A stretch of 64,000 nucleotides of DNA, taken from an uncultured Lachnospiraceae bacterium (GTDB taxonomy: Bacteria; Bacillota; Clostridia; Lachnospirales; Lachnospiraceae). Both the position numbers and the translations under genes were made by a program. Location: NCBI GenBank assembly GCA_910585075.1, contig CAJUED010000009.1, positions 1 to 64,000 of the forward strand. The letters run 5' to 3'. A model generated the notes under the pieces. That model was not told where the DNA came from, made no database searches, and saw only the letters and a program-made list of their open reading frames with translations. This document shows, one piece after another, positions 1 to 8,024 of this stretch (position 1 is its first letter; every line of letters begins with the position of its first letter).

Positions 1-113
1 GTAGAGGGTATTAAATTACTCCTAAAGAATCATAGTGCTAAATCCGAAAGACGGGCTTGTTTTTGGCTTAAGGAAGCCCATTTTACAGTCAGAATATAAC
101 AATTGATTTCCTC

Positions 114-142
114 TTGACAAGAAGCAGAATATTATGTAAAAT
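114..142 (+). promoter_or_regulatory. sigma-A type promoter of the first lipoprotein
   Basis: TTGACA at 114-119 and TAAAAT at 137-142 are separated by 17 bases, a near-consensus housekeeping promoter. The lipoprotein start codon lies 63 bases downstream behind a GGGAG ribosome site. Further upstream, GGGCTT (53-58) pairs with AAGCCC (74-79) and may be the tail of a terminator of a gene outside the window. Confidence 0.7.
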
Positions 143-204
143 GCTTTATTGTGAATAAACCTGTAAAATGAAAATGCAGGGAGAAAAGTAAGAAAGGGAG
201 AATT

Positions 205-804
205 ATGAAAAAGAAAACTTTGAAAGCAACAGTATTGGCAGCAGTGATGGCAATGGTATTGTCAGTAAGCGCATGCGGCGCTAAGGAGGCGGATGCACCT
301 GCGGACGCTAATGAAGTGACGGAAGCAGAAGACGAAAATCAGGCTGAGCCCGAAGCAGAGGCTGAACCGGAGGCAGAGACCCAGACGGAAACCGAAGAAG
401 AAGCGGAAGCACCGGCAGAGTCTGATGAGGAATCCGAAGCAGAGGCAGGGACAGAAGCTGCAGCAGGCGAGTATGCGACCCTGGAAGATTATTGCAACGA
501 CCCTGAAGTTAAGGCACAACTGGAGCAACAGCTGGAAGGTGCTGCAGGTGAGGGAATGACAATGACTCTGGAGGTAAAAGGCAACGAGTTTGCAATGGTC
601 TGCAAGTTTGATGAAGGTACGGAGCTGCCGGAGGATGTAGTTGACCAGCTGGAGCAGGGACTTGAGAGCCAATCGGCCGTATTTGATGCGCAGGTAAGCA
701 TGTTTGACCAGGTAATCGGCGAGGAAGGCGCTTGTACCGTAGTGGTGCGTTACGTGGATGCAGAGAGCAATGTGCTTGTAGAAAGGTCTTATACTGCAAA
801 ATAA
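205..804 (+). CDS. acidic lipoprotein, DUF4854-like
   Basis: This is a 199-residue exported lipoprotein of unknown function. The N-terminus has KKK, a hydrophobic stretch and the lipobox LSVSAC, so it is probably processed at Cys24 and anchored to the outer face of the membrane. Residues about 25-90 are a low-complexity Glu/Ala/Pro spacer. The remaining about 105 residues form a small folded domain beginning EYATLEDYC and ending with beta-rich VVVRYVDAESNVLVERSY. That pattern resembles the DUF4854 domain of Firmicutes lipoproteins; the match is from memory of the family and is only moderately certain. It has its own promoter and is followed by a terminator, so it is probably monocistronic. 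Confidence 0.75.
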   Translation: MKKKTLKATVLAAVMAMVLSVSACGAKEADAPADANEVTEAEDENQAEPEAEAEPEAETQTETEEEAEAPAESDEESEAEAGTEAAAGEYATLEDYCNDPEVKAQLEQQLEGAAGEGMTMTLEVKGNEFAMVCKFDEGTELPEDVVDQLEQGLESQSAVFDAQVSMFDQVIGEEGACTVVVRYVDAESNVLVERSYTAK

Positions 805-844
805 ATTACAGGTATGTATGCCTGAACATATGAGTGTAAAATGA

Positions 845-872
845 GGGCGGATTCAGGTAATCCGCCCTTTTT
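845..872 (+). terminator. rho-independent terminator
   Basis: GGGCGGATT (845-853) pairs perfectly with AATCCGCCC (859-867) around a 5-base loop and is followed by TTTTT. It ends the transcript of the first lipoprotein just before the second lipoprotein gene. Confidence 0.9.
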
Positions 873-896
873 GAAAAGAAAGAGGGGGACTTATTT

Positions 897-2093
897 ATGA
901 AAAAAAGGGTATTTTTAGCGGCCGGAGTTTTAGCACTGTCATTGATGTCCGGCTGCGGAAAGACTGAAGATAGCGGACTTTCTTCTCCAATCAGTGAGGA
1001 AATCACGGAGGATTTACCGGCAGGGGACGCAGATGGAAATGGACAGGACGCGGCATCCGGCGAAAATGCGTCGGAAGACGGGTCAGAGGAAAGCGGACAG
1101 GGTACGGCCCAGGGCGGAGCAGCATCCCCGAATGGGGCGTCCGAAGGAGCAGGGCAGAATGGAGAGTCCGGCGGTCCGGCCGAATCAGGCGGCGTACAGA
1201 CGGAAGGGGAGACAAACTCCAAAGATACAGGCTCGGAATTCAGCTTTGCAGAGCTCTCGGGCTGGGAATTTTATTTCAGCAGCGGCGCCGGGGGATGGTA
1301 TACGGATGTGTCCATAAACAGTGACGGAAGCTTTGAAGGGCATTTTCAGGACTCGGATATGGGAGATACGGGAGACGGCTACCCGGGGGGCACTTTATAT
1401 ATTTCCGATTTCACAGGTAGATTTGACAAGCCGGAAAAGGTGGATGATTTTACCTATAAAATGAAGATGTCCTCCCTTACCATCAAGGACAGGCCCGAAA
1501 AAGAAATTATAGACGATGTCCTGTATGTTCGTTCCACAGCTTATGGATTAGACGGCGGCGAGGAGTTTTATCTTTATTTGCCGGGGGCGAAGATTGCGGA
1601 CCTTCCGGAAGAATACCGGCAGTGGGTTGGCTATTACAACATGGAAAGCATGAAGGAGACGGAGCTGTCCTTTTATGGACTTTATAATATAAAGGAAGGA
1701 AATGGTTTTTCCAGTAACAAGTACGAGCAGCAGAGCCTTGCGGAGCGGATTGCAGCGGAGATTTCCTATGCGGAGGAGATAGACGCCCAGCTGCAGGAGG
1801 AAGGGCAGGCGGCCCTGACCCAGATGGATATGAATATAAACGCAGCGCAAACCCTTGAGAATTGGGATAATACCTTAAATATCGTGTGGAAGCTGCTGAT
1901 GAGTGAGCTTGACGAGGAGACGGCAAAGGCTTTGCAGAAGGAAGAAAGAGAGTGGATTGCCGAAAAGGACGCGCAGGTGAAAGAAGCCGGGAAGGAATGT
2001 GAAGGAGGCAGTATACAGCCTGCGATTGAAGGGTCAGTGGCGGCGGAGCTGACCAGAGAAAGAGTGTATGAGCTGGCGGAATATGCCAAATAG
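897..2093 (+). CDS. lipoprotein with C-terminal LprI (DUF1311)-like domain
   Basis: This is a 398-residue secreted lipoprotein with signal peptide and lipobox LMSGC near residue 20. Residues about 25-110 are a Gly/Ser/Glu-rich linker. A middle domain (about 115-270) begins SFAELSGWEFYFSSG and is not recognised. The last about 110 residues carry the LprI/DUF1311 pattern: an alpha-helical Q..MN..A..L..WD..LN segment, then L..EEREWI.EKDA and a conserved Cys. DUF1311 proteins include lysozyme inhibitors, so binding to a cell-wall hydrolase is possible but unproven. Ribosome site AGAGGGGG precedes the ATG. The gene sits directly behind the terminator of the first lipoprotein. Confidence 0.75.
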   Translation: MKKRVFLAAGVLALSLMSGCGKTEDSGLSSPISEEITEDLPAGDADGNGQDAASGENASEDGSEESGQGTAQGGAASPNGASEGAGQNGESGGPAESGGVQTEGETNSKDTGSEFSFAELSGWEFYFSSGAGGWYTDVSINSDGSFEGHFQDSDMGDTGDGYPGGTLYISDFTGRFDKPEKVDDFTYKMKMSSLTIKDRPEKEIIDDVLYVRSTAYGLDGGEEFYLYLPGAKIADLPEEYRQWVGYYNMESMKETELSFYGLYNIKEGNGFSSNKYEQQSLAERIAAEISYAEEIDAQLQEEGQAALTQMDMNINAAQTLENWDNTLNIVWKLLMSELDEETAKALQKEEREWIAEKDAQVKEAGKECEGGSIQPAIEGSVAAELTRERVYELAEYAK

Positions 2094-2233
2094 GTAGTGT
2101 ACTGTTTTCATACTGGTGTACAGAACGCTTCACCGAGAGTAAATATTAAATATTCAGTCGTTGCCGCGCTTGCGGGGAAGCTGTTTCTTGTGAGCTGAAA
2201 TTTGATGAAAAGTAATTTGGATAGGCCAGGTGG

Positions 2234-2275
2234 GCCAGGCGCAGTTTGATGGAGCAGACTGTTGCCTGGCTTATT
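2234..2275 (+). terminator. probable terminator before the response regulator
   Basis: GCCAGGC (2234-2240) pairs with GCCTGGC (2264-2270), with an inner CAGT/ACTG stem, followed by a T/A-rich tail. It separates the lipoprotein gene from the two-component operon. Confidence 0.55.
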
Positions 2276-2344
2276 TAAATTGTGATAAAATAAGTGCATA
2301 TATCTGGAGATACGGTAAAATTCCAAAGTAGAAGGATGGCGGGT

Positions 2345-3964
2345 ATGTTGGTAAAAAAGGCAGTGATTGCGGATGATGAACCTAAGATTATTCAGTTGAT
2401 ACGGCTTTTAGGGGACTGGGAGAAATACGGGATTGAGATTGTGGATGAATGTCATGACGGGATTTCCGCCCTTACGAGCATCAGGAAGCATAAACCGGAT
2501 CTGGTACTTTCCGATATCAAAATGCCTGACCTTGACGGGCTTGAGCTGATTCGGCTCACCAGGGAGGAACAGATTGAAAGCCGCTTTATTTTAATCAGCG
2601 GTTACCGGCATTTTGAGTATGCAAGGAGCGCAGTTGCCTTAAATGTGGTCGATTATCTGTTAAAACCCATTGATGAGGAGCAGCTGAACAAGACTTTGGA
2701 AAAGGCCTGCAGGGAGATTGACCAGAGCAGGGAAAATAAGGAGAACAGGCAGCAGCTGGAACTGATACGGGCGAAGCAGGACAAGGAAAAAATGGTTCAT
2801 TTCTGGGAGGACTTTATCTTCTGGCAGAATCCCGGGCGAAAGGAAAGGATGCAGGAAAACCTTCGTTCCATAGAGCTGTTTAACGGGGAATATCACACGA
2901 AGTTTTCGGAAGAATGCTTTATGATGGTTTTTATGTGCAGCAATATTGCCAGCCTGCTGACACGGCATTATTCCCTTTTGGAGGATGAGATGGAGCGGCG
3001 TATAGACAGGTACTTTGGGGAGTATGCGCTGTATTATTATCATGTCAGCTATTTAGGCTGTATCGTGGCCCTTAATTTTGCTCCGGAGTACAAAAAGCAG
3101 ATGCGGGAGAGTGTGTCCGCCCTGTACTACAGTGTCCGGGATTTAAGCGAGGTTTACGGGGAACTATATCTGAACCTGGGGGTCAGCAGCATCAAGACGG
3201 ACATCCGGGATTTGAAGGAGGCCTATTATGAAGCCCAGTCCGCCGAATGGGGCAGGCTTATCACCATGCAAAACGGGGTGCTGGATTATTCCCAGATAGC
3301 GGGGCTTAAGCGGGTCAGCGATCTGGAAATTTTATCGGCTGCGGAGCTTTCGGAGATTACGGGCTGTCTGAAGTATTTAAGAAGGGAAGAATTGGGCTAT
3401 GTGTTTCAGAAGCTCTCGGAGCGTTCCGGTCTCTATGGAAACTGCTATCCCGGAACGATGGCGGATGTTTTCTTTCGGATAACCGATGTGGTCAGGGACG
3501 AAATTGAGGATGAGAATGAGCAGCTCCTTGAGAAACTGAATTATTGTTATCTGGAGGCAAGAACTTTTCCCCAGCTGATCAAGAAAATATATTATGTGCT
3601 GGATGAGTATGTGGAAGGGGAACAGAAGAAATCTAGGGAAAAAATGGGAAAGCCCATTGCAGAGGCCGTATCCTTTATCAGGAAAAATTATGGGCGGTCC
3701 ATTTCACAGTCGGATGCGGCAGCAGCGGGAAATGTGTCTGTGACTTATTTAAGCAGACTGTTTAAGGAAGGACTTGGGATTGGCTTTAACGAGTATCTCA
3801 CCCAGGTAAGACTGGAGGAATCGGAAAAACTGTTGTCGGAAACCACTCTTTCCATCAAGGAGATTGCGGCGGCGGTGGGGTATCCGGATGAAAAATATTA
3901 TTCCAAGCTATATAAGAAGACAAAAGGGATTAAGCCGTCGGAATACCGGAAAATTTACGGTTAA
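2345..3964 (+). CDS. YesN-type response regulator, AraC family output
   Basis: This is a DNA-binding response regulator of about 539 residues. An N-terminal receiver domain (about 1-125) has the acidic pair in VIADDEP, the phosphoacceptor Asp57 in LSDIKMPDLDG and the conserved Lys in YLLKPID. A long helical middle region follows, then a C-terminal AraC double helix-turn-helix (about 435-535) ending in EIAAAVGYPDEKYYSKLYKK and GIKPSEYRK. The start at 2345 (MLVKKAV) is preferred over an upstream ATG at 2294 because GAAGGA lies 8 bases before it. The partner is the YesM-type kinase that follows. The likely targets are the importer and catabolic genes downstream, by analogy with other YesM/YesN sugar systems. 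Confidence 0.9.
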   Translation: MLVKKAVIADDEPKIIQLIRLLGDWEKYGIEIVDECHDGISALTSIRKHKPDLVLSDIKMPDLDGLELIRLTREEQIESRFILISGYRHFEYARSAVALNVVDYLLKPIDEEQLNKTLEKACREIDQSRENKENRQQLELIRAKQDKEKMVHFWEDFIFWQNPGRKERMQENLRSIELFNGEYHTKFSEECFMMVFMCSNIASLLTRHYSLLEDEMERRIDRYFGEYALYYYHVSYLGCIVALNFAPEYKKQMRESVSALYYSVRDLSEVYGELYLNLGVSSIKTDIRDLKEAYYEAQSAEWGRLITMQNGVLDYSQIAGLKRVSDLEILSAAELSEITGCLKYLRREELGYVFQKLSERSGLYGNCYPGTMADVFFRITDVVRDEIEDENEQLLEKLNYCYLEARTFPQLIKKIYYVLDEYVEGEQKKSREKMGKPIAEAVSFIRKNYGRSISQSDAAAAGNVSVTYLSRLFKEGLGIGFNEYLTQVRLEESEKLLSETTLSIKEIAAAVGYPDEKYYSKLYKKTKGIKPSEYRKIYG

Positions 3965-4047
3965 AACCGGGTGCAATAGGCGGAGTGCGGAGCACGGCGG
4001 CGTTTGAGGCAAGGGGCAGGCGCGCGAAGGGTTACAGCCTTTCCGTA

Positions 4048-4074
4048 ATGCGCAAAAGCAGCGCAGAAGTGAGG
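4048..4074 (+). repeat. partial copy of the pseudoknot-like repeat (3' part)
   Basis: The 27 bases here match the 3' part of the element at 9680-9771 and 28724-28815 (ATGCGCAAAA, then GCAGCGCAGA, then GTGAGG). The upstream hairpins are missing. It lies in the gap between the response regulator and kinase genes, next to a degenerate GC-rich repeat at about 3966-4010. Confidence 0.6.
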
Positions 4075-4142
4075 ATAAGAGTGAAAAATAAAGTATGTTT
4101 TTTTCATGCCTTGTTTGTGCCTTGAGCGAAGCGAAAGGAATG

Positions 4143-5090
4143 ATGAAATATATGAAAATGGTTGTTGTTTTATCCTGGATAGAAATACTGCTGATTGGCG
4201 GCGGCATCCTCTGCGGCTTTTTGATACCGGCATCTTTCGTGCCGGTATTCTTTTTTGGAGGGGCTTTTCTGCTTGCGGTGTTTCTTCTTATATTATTATA
4301 CCATCAGAAAAATATCATGAAATTTCTGATTATGGAGAATAAAAAGAAAAATACCGGAAAGCCTCAGTCTGTTTACTGGGAGGAGGATGAGAGCAGGAAG
4401 CTGGAGGTCATGAAAAAGAGGGTGGAGCTCTACACCCTGCAGAGTCAGATTAATCCGCATTTTCTGTATAATACCCTGGACAGCATAAGGGGCCGGGCCC
4501 TACTTGACGGAAACAGGGAGATTGCCTCCATGACGGAGGTGCTGTCCAGATTTTTCCGCTACTGCATCAGCTATGAGGAAAGCCTTGTGAAAATCCGGGA
4601 GGAAATCAGTCATATCAGGGACTACTATTATATTCAGAAGTATCGTTTTGAGGATAGGTTTGACATGGAGATTGAAGTGGAGAGCCAGGAGATTTACGAG
4701 TATTATGTGCCCAGGATGACCCTGCAGCCCCTTGTGGAAAACGCAATGATTCACGGACTGGAGAAGGTAAACAGAAAAGGCCTTTTGAAAATCCGGTGTA
4801 TTGCCACGGAAAAAAAGGTTGTGCTTACGGTATCGGATAACGGGGTTGGTATGGACGCGGAGGAACTGACCAGGTTAAACCGGCAGATGGAGGGGATGCT
4901 CCTGTCCGGAAAAAAGAGAGGAGGCCACAGTGGAATTGCGGTTTCCAACGTGAATGCCCGTATCAAACTGACCTTTGGGGAGGAATACGGCATCCGCTAC
5001 CGCTCCATGGAAAATGCAGGGACGGATGTGGAGGTTTTGATTCCGGTGGTGGATGACTTTGTGAGAGTAAGGTACGAGGATAGAATTTGA
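4143..5090 (+). CDS. YesM-type sensor histidine kinase without an extracellular sensor domain
   Basis: This is a membrane histidine kinase of about 315 residues. Two hydrophobic helices (about 6-28 and 32-54) are joined by only a few residues (IPAS), so there is no extracytoplasmic sensing domain. A short linker leads to the His_kinase domain with His106 in QSQINPHFLYNTLDSI, then an ATPase domain with the N-box LVENAMIHGLE, G1 box DNGVGMD and G2 region GGHSGIAVSNV. Usual YesM kinases are near 550-600 residues with a large dCACHE-like domain, so this one is stripped down. Start choice is uncertain: in-frame ATGs lie at 4143 and 4152 after AAAGGA, and an upstream one at 4095. It follows the response regulator and precedes the degenerate ATPase. 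Confidence 0.85.
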   Translation: MKYMKMVVVLSWIEILLIGGGILCGFLIPASFVPVFFFGGAFLLAVFLLILLYHQKNIMKFLIMENKKKNTGKPQSVYWEEDESRKLEVMKKRVELYTLQSQINPHFLYNTLDSIRGRALLDGNREIASMTEVLSRFFRYCISYEESLVKIREEISHIRDYYYIQKYRFEDRFDMEIEVESQEIYEYYVPRMTLQPLVENAMIHGLEKVNRKGLLKIRCIATEKKVVLTVSDNGVGMDAEELTRLNRQMEGMLLSGKKRGGHSGIAVSNVNARIKLTFGEEYGIRYRSMENAGTDVEVLIPVVDDFVRVRYEDRI

Positions 5091-5093
5091 GGG

Positions 5094-5128
5094 CTGGCGG
5101 CAGCAAAGAACACTGCCGGAGCCGCCAG
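5094..5128 (+). other. intercistronic hairpin
   Basis: CTGGCGGC (5094-5101) pairs with GCCGCCAG (5121-5128) in the 58-base gap between the kinase and the degenerate ATPase. There is no T-tract, so it is more likely an RNA stability or translation element than a terminator. Confidence 0.5.
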
Positions 5129-5148
5129 AGACGGCATGGGGGATTATT

Positions 5149-6504
5149 ATGAAGGAACTGTTTAGAGCGGAAAGTATAAAATGCGATTATCAGCTGGAGG
5201 ACTACTATCTCAGTGTTTACCAGGGGGAGATTATCTACATACAGTGTGTTTCTGACAAATCTCCGGAGTGTCTGTGCGATATCATTACCGGGAACAGGAA
5301 ACCTGACCAAGGGCGGATTTTTATAAATGAAGAAAGAATTAAGGATTATAATGCCGCATTTGCCGCAGGCGCCGGGATATATGCGGCTTCTCTTAAGGAT
5401 AATTATGAGGGGAACCAGACCGTGGCCCAGGCCCTTGCTCCCCGGAAGCCTTTTTATGCCCTTTATTCCGAAAAAAAGCTGGCCCGACGGGTCGAAGAAG
5501 CTTTTAAGGGAAAAGAGATTGGCCTGCACGCGGATGACTTTATTTTTGAACTGAACGGAATGGAGAGGAAAATGCTGAGCCTAATCCGGGCAAGGGCATT
5601 GGGAGCGGAGCTTATCGTGATTCCTGTGAACGGGGAAGTTGTGGAGGGAAAAGCGGCCATTGCCCTTGGCGCTCTTATCCGGGATATGAACAGGGAAGGG
5701 GTAACCTTTGTGATCGTATCCTGCAATTACTCTGTTTTGGCGGAATATGCCCACCGCATTCAGTTGTTATATCTTGGCCGGGCGGTGAAGGAGTGGACAC
5801 ATGGTTTGCCTTCGGCAATTCAGGAGACTGTTTTGGAGCAGCTAAAATACGGTAGTTTTTTTGCAAGGCAGGGGCAGCAGGGGGAGGCGGAGCGGAATTT
5901 TACAGGGCTTTATGACTATGAGTGGGATGTGCAGCGCAGTTTCTGGGAATATCTGCGCTCTCTTAGGGAGAACAGCCGGGAAATATGGGATGCGTATCTG
6001 GGCGGGGAAGTACCGGAAGAAGGGGTTGGATACTATAAGGGGACGGCGGTGGTGCCGGGAAACAGCCAGGATATGCTTTTTCCCGAGTTAAGCGTTGGGG
6101 AGAACCTGACCATTGGGGCTTCGAAACGGGTGAACCATGACCGAATCCCTTTTATCAACCCAAGAATACAGCGGGAGCTGGAGCGTAGGCTGGAGGAGAT
6201 TTATCATGAGACCGGGCAGACTCCCGGCAGGGAGGAGGATATTCGGAACCTGACGGGCCTTCAAAGGAAAATTCTTTCTATAGAGAGGGTTGCCATACTG
6301 CGGCCGAAGATTATTTTTCTGGAGCTTCCTTATTATGATGTGGGTTATGCCCAGGTGGGGGAGCTGCGCAGTTATTTAAGCGGCCTTGTCAAAAGAAAAA
6401 TCAAGGTGGTTTATTTTTCCAAAACCATGGAGAATATGATACTTGACTGCAAAGTCATCATCCATACCCAGGATGGGAAAAGTGCAAAAATAGACACTTT
6501 ATGA
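5149..6504 (+). CDS. degenerate (ATPase-dead) double ABC protein of the MglA/RbsA type
   Basis: This 451-residue soluble protein aligns by eye with the tandem ABC ATPases of sugar importers, but every nucleotide motif is eroded. In the first half the P-loop position reads VSDKSPECL instead of GxxGxGKST, and Walker B reads ELIVIPVNGEV instead of LLxDEPT. The second half has lost the Walker A segment. It begins near GVGYYKGTAVVPGNSQDML (matching GIGLVPEDRKLEGVF of the intact ATPase at 8025). It has LTGLQRK in place of LSGGNQQK and FLELPYYDVG in place of FDEPTRGIDVG. It should not hydrolyse ATP. GGGGG precedes the ATG. Its place between the kinase and the binding protein suggests a regulatory or scaffold role, perhaps linking transporter to kinase. 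That is inference. Confidence 0.8.
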   Translation: MKELFRAESIKCDYQLEDYYLSVYQGEIIYIQCVSDKSPECLCDIITGNRKPDQGRIFINEERIKDYNAAFAAGAGIYAASLKDNYEGNQTVAQALAPRKPFYALYSEKKLARRVEEAFKGKEIGLHADDFIFELNGMERKMLSLIRARALGAELIVIPVNGEVVEGKAAIALGALIRDMNREGVTFVIVSCNYSVLAEYAHRIQLLYLGRAVKEWTHGLPSAIQETVLEQLKYGSFFARQGQQGEAERNFTGLYDYEWDVQRSFWEYLRSLRENSREIWDAYLGGEVPEEGVGYYKGTAVVPGNSQDMLFPELSVGENLTIGASKRVNHDRIPFINPRIQRELERRLEEIYHETGQTPGREEDIRNLTGLQRKILSIERVAILRPKIIFLELPYYDVGYAQVGELRSYLSGLVKRKIKVVYFSKTMENMILDCKVIIHTQDGKSAKIDTL

Positions 6505-6678
6505 TATTTTTTTCCACCTCCTCGGAACGTGAAAAGAAGGTATAGTTTTATTAACAGATAAACAGCGAAAGGGAAGATGCTCGGGTACTACAAAACGGAG
6601 TTGGCGGATGGCCCGTAGTTTCTATGAGTCTGCCGGCGGGCCGGCTCAGCAAAACGTTTCGGAATGGAGGAAAAAGGA

Positions 6679-7833
6679 ATGAAGAAAAAGATAGTTGCGG
6701 TAATGTTAAGTCTGGCTATGGCCTTTGGTCTTATGGCCTGCGGAAATTCAGGCGGGACAAGCGCTTCAAGTACGTCGGATGAGGCGAAAACAGAGGAAGC
6801 AGCTGATGCAGGAGCGGAAGAAGCGGCAGCCCCCGAAGAAAGCGGTGACACCGCCGGAGACGGTGAAGAAAGTGCAAAGGAAGCAGCCGGGGAAGCAACA
6901 GAGGCTGTGGAGAATGCAGCCGGGGGAGCGGACCTTACCGGTAAAAAAGTAGGATTTTCCGCATTGATGATGTCCTCGGAGTTCTTTACGGATATGTCCA
7001 ACCAGATGGAAGAATATTTCACAGCTCACGGCATGGAATACAGTGTGGCGGACGCAAACGGCAATGCCCAGACACAGATTCAGACGGTTGAAAACTTCGT
7101 ATCAATGGAAATGGATTATATTATCTGTTTCGTGGTGGATGCATCTTCCATCAGTGATTCCCTGGTAAAGGCAAGGGAAGACGGCGCTTTTATTATTGTA
7201 ATCGGTACGGTTCTTGACAATAAGGACGCTTACGATGTGTGCATCAGCATCAGCCAGAACGAGTCCGGTGTCACAGAAGCGAAGATGGCGGCAGAATGGA
7301 TTGAGGCTACATTCCCGGATGCGGAGGACGGATCCATTGAGGTAGGTCTTTTGACCAACTCAGAGAATGAGGACGCTGTTGCAAGATGTGACGGACTTCG
7401 GGAGATTGAGAATTTTACATCCAAGGCAGTGATTGTTGAGGAACATGAGACAACCCAGGCGGAAGGCGCGGCAGCAGGCCAGACCTACGCGGAAATGATG
7501 CTGATGAACAACCCGGACCTTAAGGTGATTCTGACTTACGGTACCGACCAGGGACAGGGAGCCAACGAGGCGGTTATGAAGGATTCTTCCATCAACAGCG
7601 AGGAATTCGCAGTGTTTACGGTAGATACCGCCGAATTTATCAGAAATAAGGTGAAGGAATCCGCAGAAGGAACTTCCGTTCTGCGCGGCACGGTAATGCT
7701 TGGTGAAGGAACGCCCATGACATGCTATAACCTGATGGATGGAACTTGGTCTGACAGAGTAAAGGACAAGGTTTATTCGGAGGAATGCATCATGATTACA
7801 CCGGAAACCATTTCAGAGTATTTTCCGGAATAA
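6679..7833 (+). CDS. sugar-type substrate-binding lipoprotein (periplasmic binding protein, RbsB/MglB class)
   Basis: This is a lipid-anchored solute-binding protein of about 384 residues. It starts MKKKIVAVMLSLAM with lipobox GLMAC, and GGAGG at 6666-6670 fits the ATG at 6679 better than the one at 6664. A Glu/Ala-rich linker runs to about residue 85. The Peripla_BP_4 type fold starts at LTGKKVGFSALMMSSEFFTDMS and includes DYIICFVVDASSISDSLVKA, the usual pattern for ribose/galactose/xylose class receptors. It supplies the ABC importer at 8025-10761. The linked tannase and UbiD genes suggest the ligand may be a galloylated or phenolic sugar rather than a plain pentose or hexose; this is inference from neighbours. 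Confidence 0.88.
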   Translation: MKKKIVAVMLSLAMAFGLMACGNSGGTSASSTSDEAKTEEAADAGAEEAAAPEESGDTAGDGEESAKEAAGEATEAVENAAGGADLTGKKVGFSALMMSSEFFTDMSNQMEEYFTAHGMEYSVADANGNAQTQIQTVENFVSMEMDYIICFVVDASSISDSLVKAREDGAFIIVIGTVLDNKDAYDVCISISQNESGVTEAKMAAEWIEATFPDAEDGSIEVGLLTNSENEDAVARCDGLREIENFTSKAVIVEEHETTQAEGAAAGQTYAEMMLMNNPDLKVILTYGTDQGQGANEAVMKDSSINSEEFAVFTVDTAEFIRNKVKESAEGTSVLRGTVMLGEGTPMTCYNLMDGTWSDRVKDKVYSEECIMITPETISEYFPE

Positions 7834-7854
7834 ATGATGATAACTGGTAAAGAT

Positions 7855-7880
7855 AAGGGCTTTCCGCAAGGAAGGCCCTT
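7855..7880 (+). other. hairpin after the binding-protein gene
   Basis: AAGGGCTTTCC (7855-7865) pairs with GGAAGGCCCTT (7870-7880) with one G-U pair and a 4-base loop. It stands 20 bases after the binding-protein stop. It may stabilise the upstream message or partly terminate, giving more receptor than ATPase. Downstream (about 7890-7990) are GC-rich degenerate repeats of the AAGCGTG type. Confidence 0.6.
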
Positions 7881-8024
7881 TGACACAATAGGTTGTCTTG
7901 CGCAGTGCGGTGCGCCGGGTGCGATAAGCGTCCCGTAAAGCACGGCGGTGACTGATGCAACAGGCCGTCCCGCACAGCGTGGCGGCGTCTGAGAGAAAAA
8001 GGCGGAAAGAAAGGCAGGATATTT

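Noticed and set aside
806-1222. Long minus-strand frame opposite the second lipoprotein
   Set aside because: It is the antisense of a Gly/Ser/Glu-rich linker, gives Pro/Ser-rich nonsense and has no ribosome site.
5149-6504. Degenerate ATPase as a simple pseudogene
   Set aside because: The 451-codon frame is uninterrupted, has a good ribosome site and sits inside a tight operon; decay would be expected to leave stops. Kept as a coding gene with a changed role.
6550-6678. Possible riboswitch (a GTTTCTA string beside GGATGGCCCG looked purine-riboswitch-like)
   Set aside because: The outer P1 stem and the remaining conserved junction bases were not found, and the strong GC hairpins nearby do not fit the three-way junction. 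An Rfam scan would settle it.
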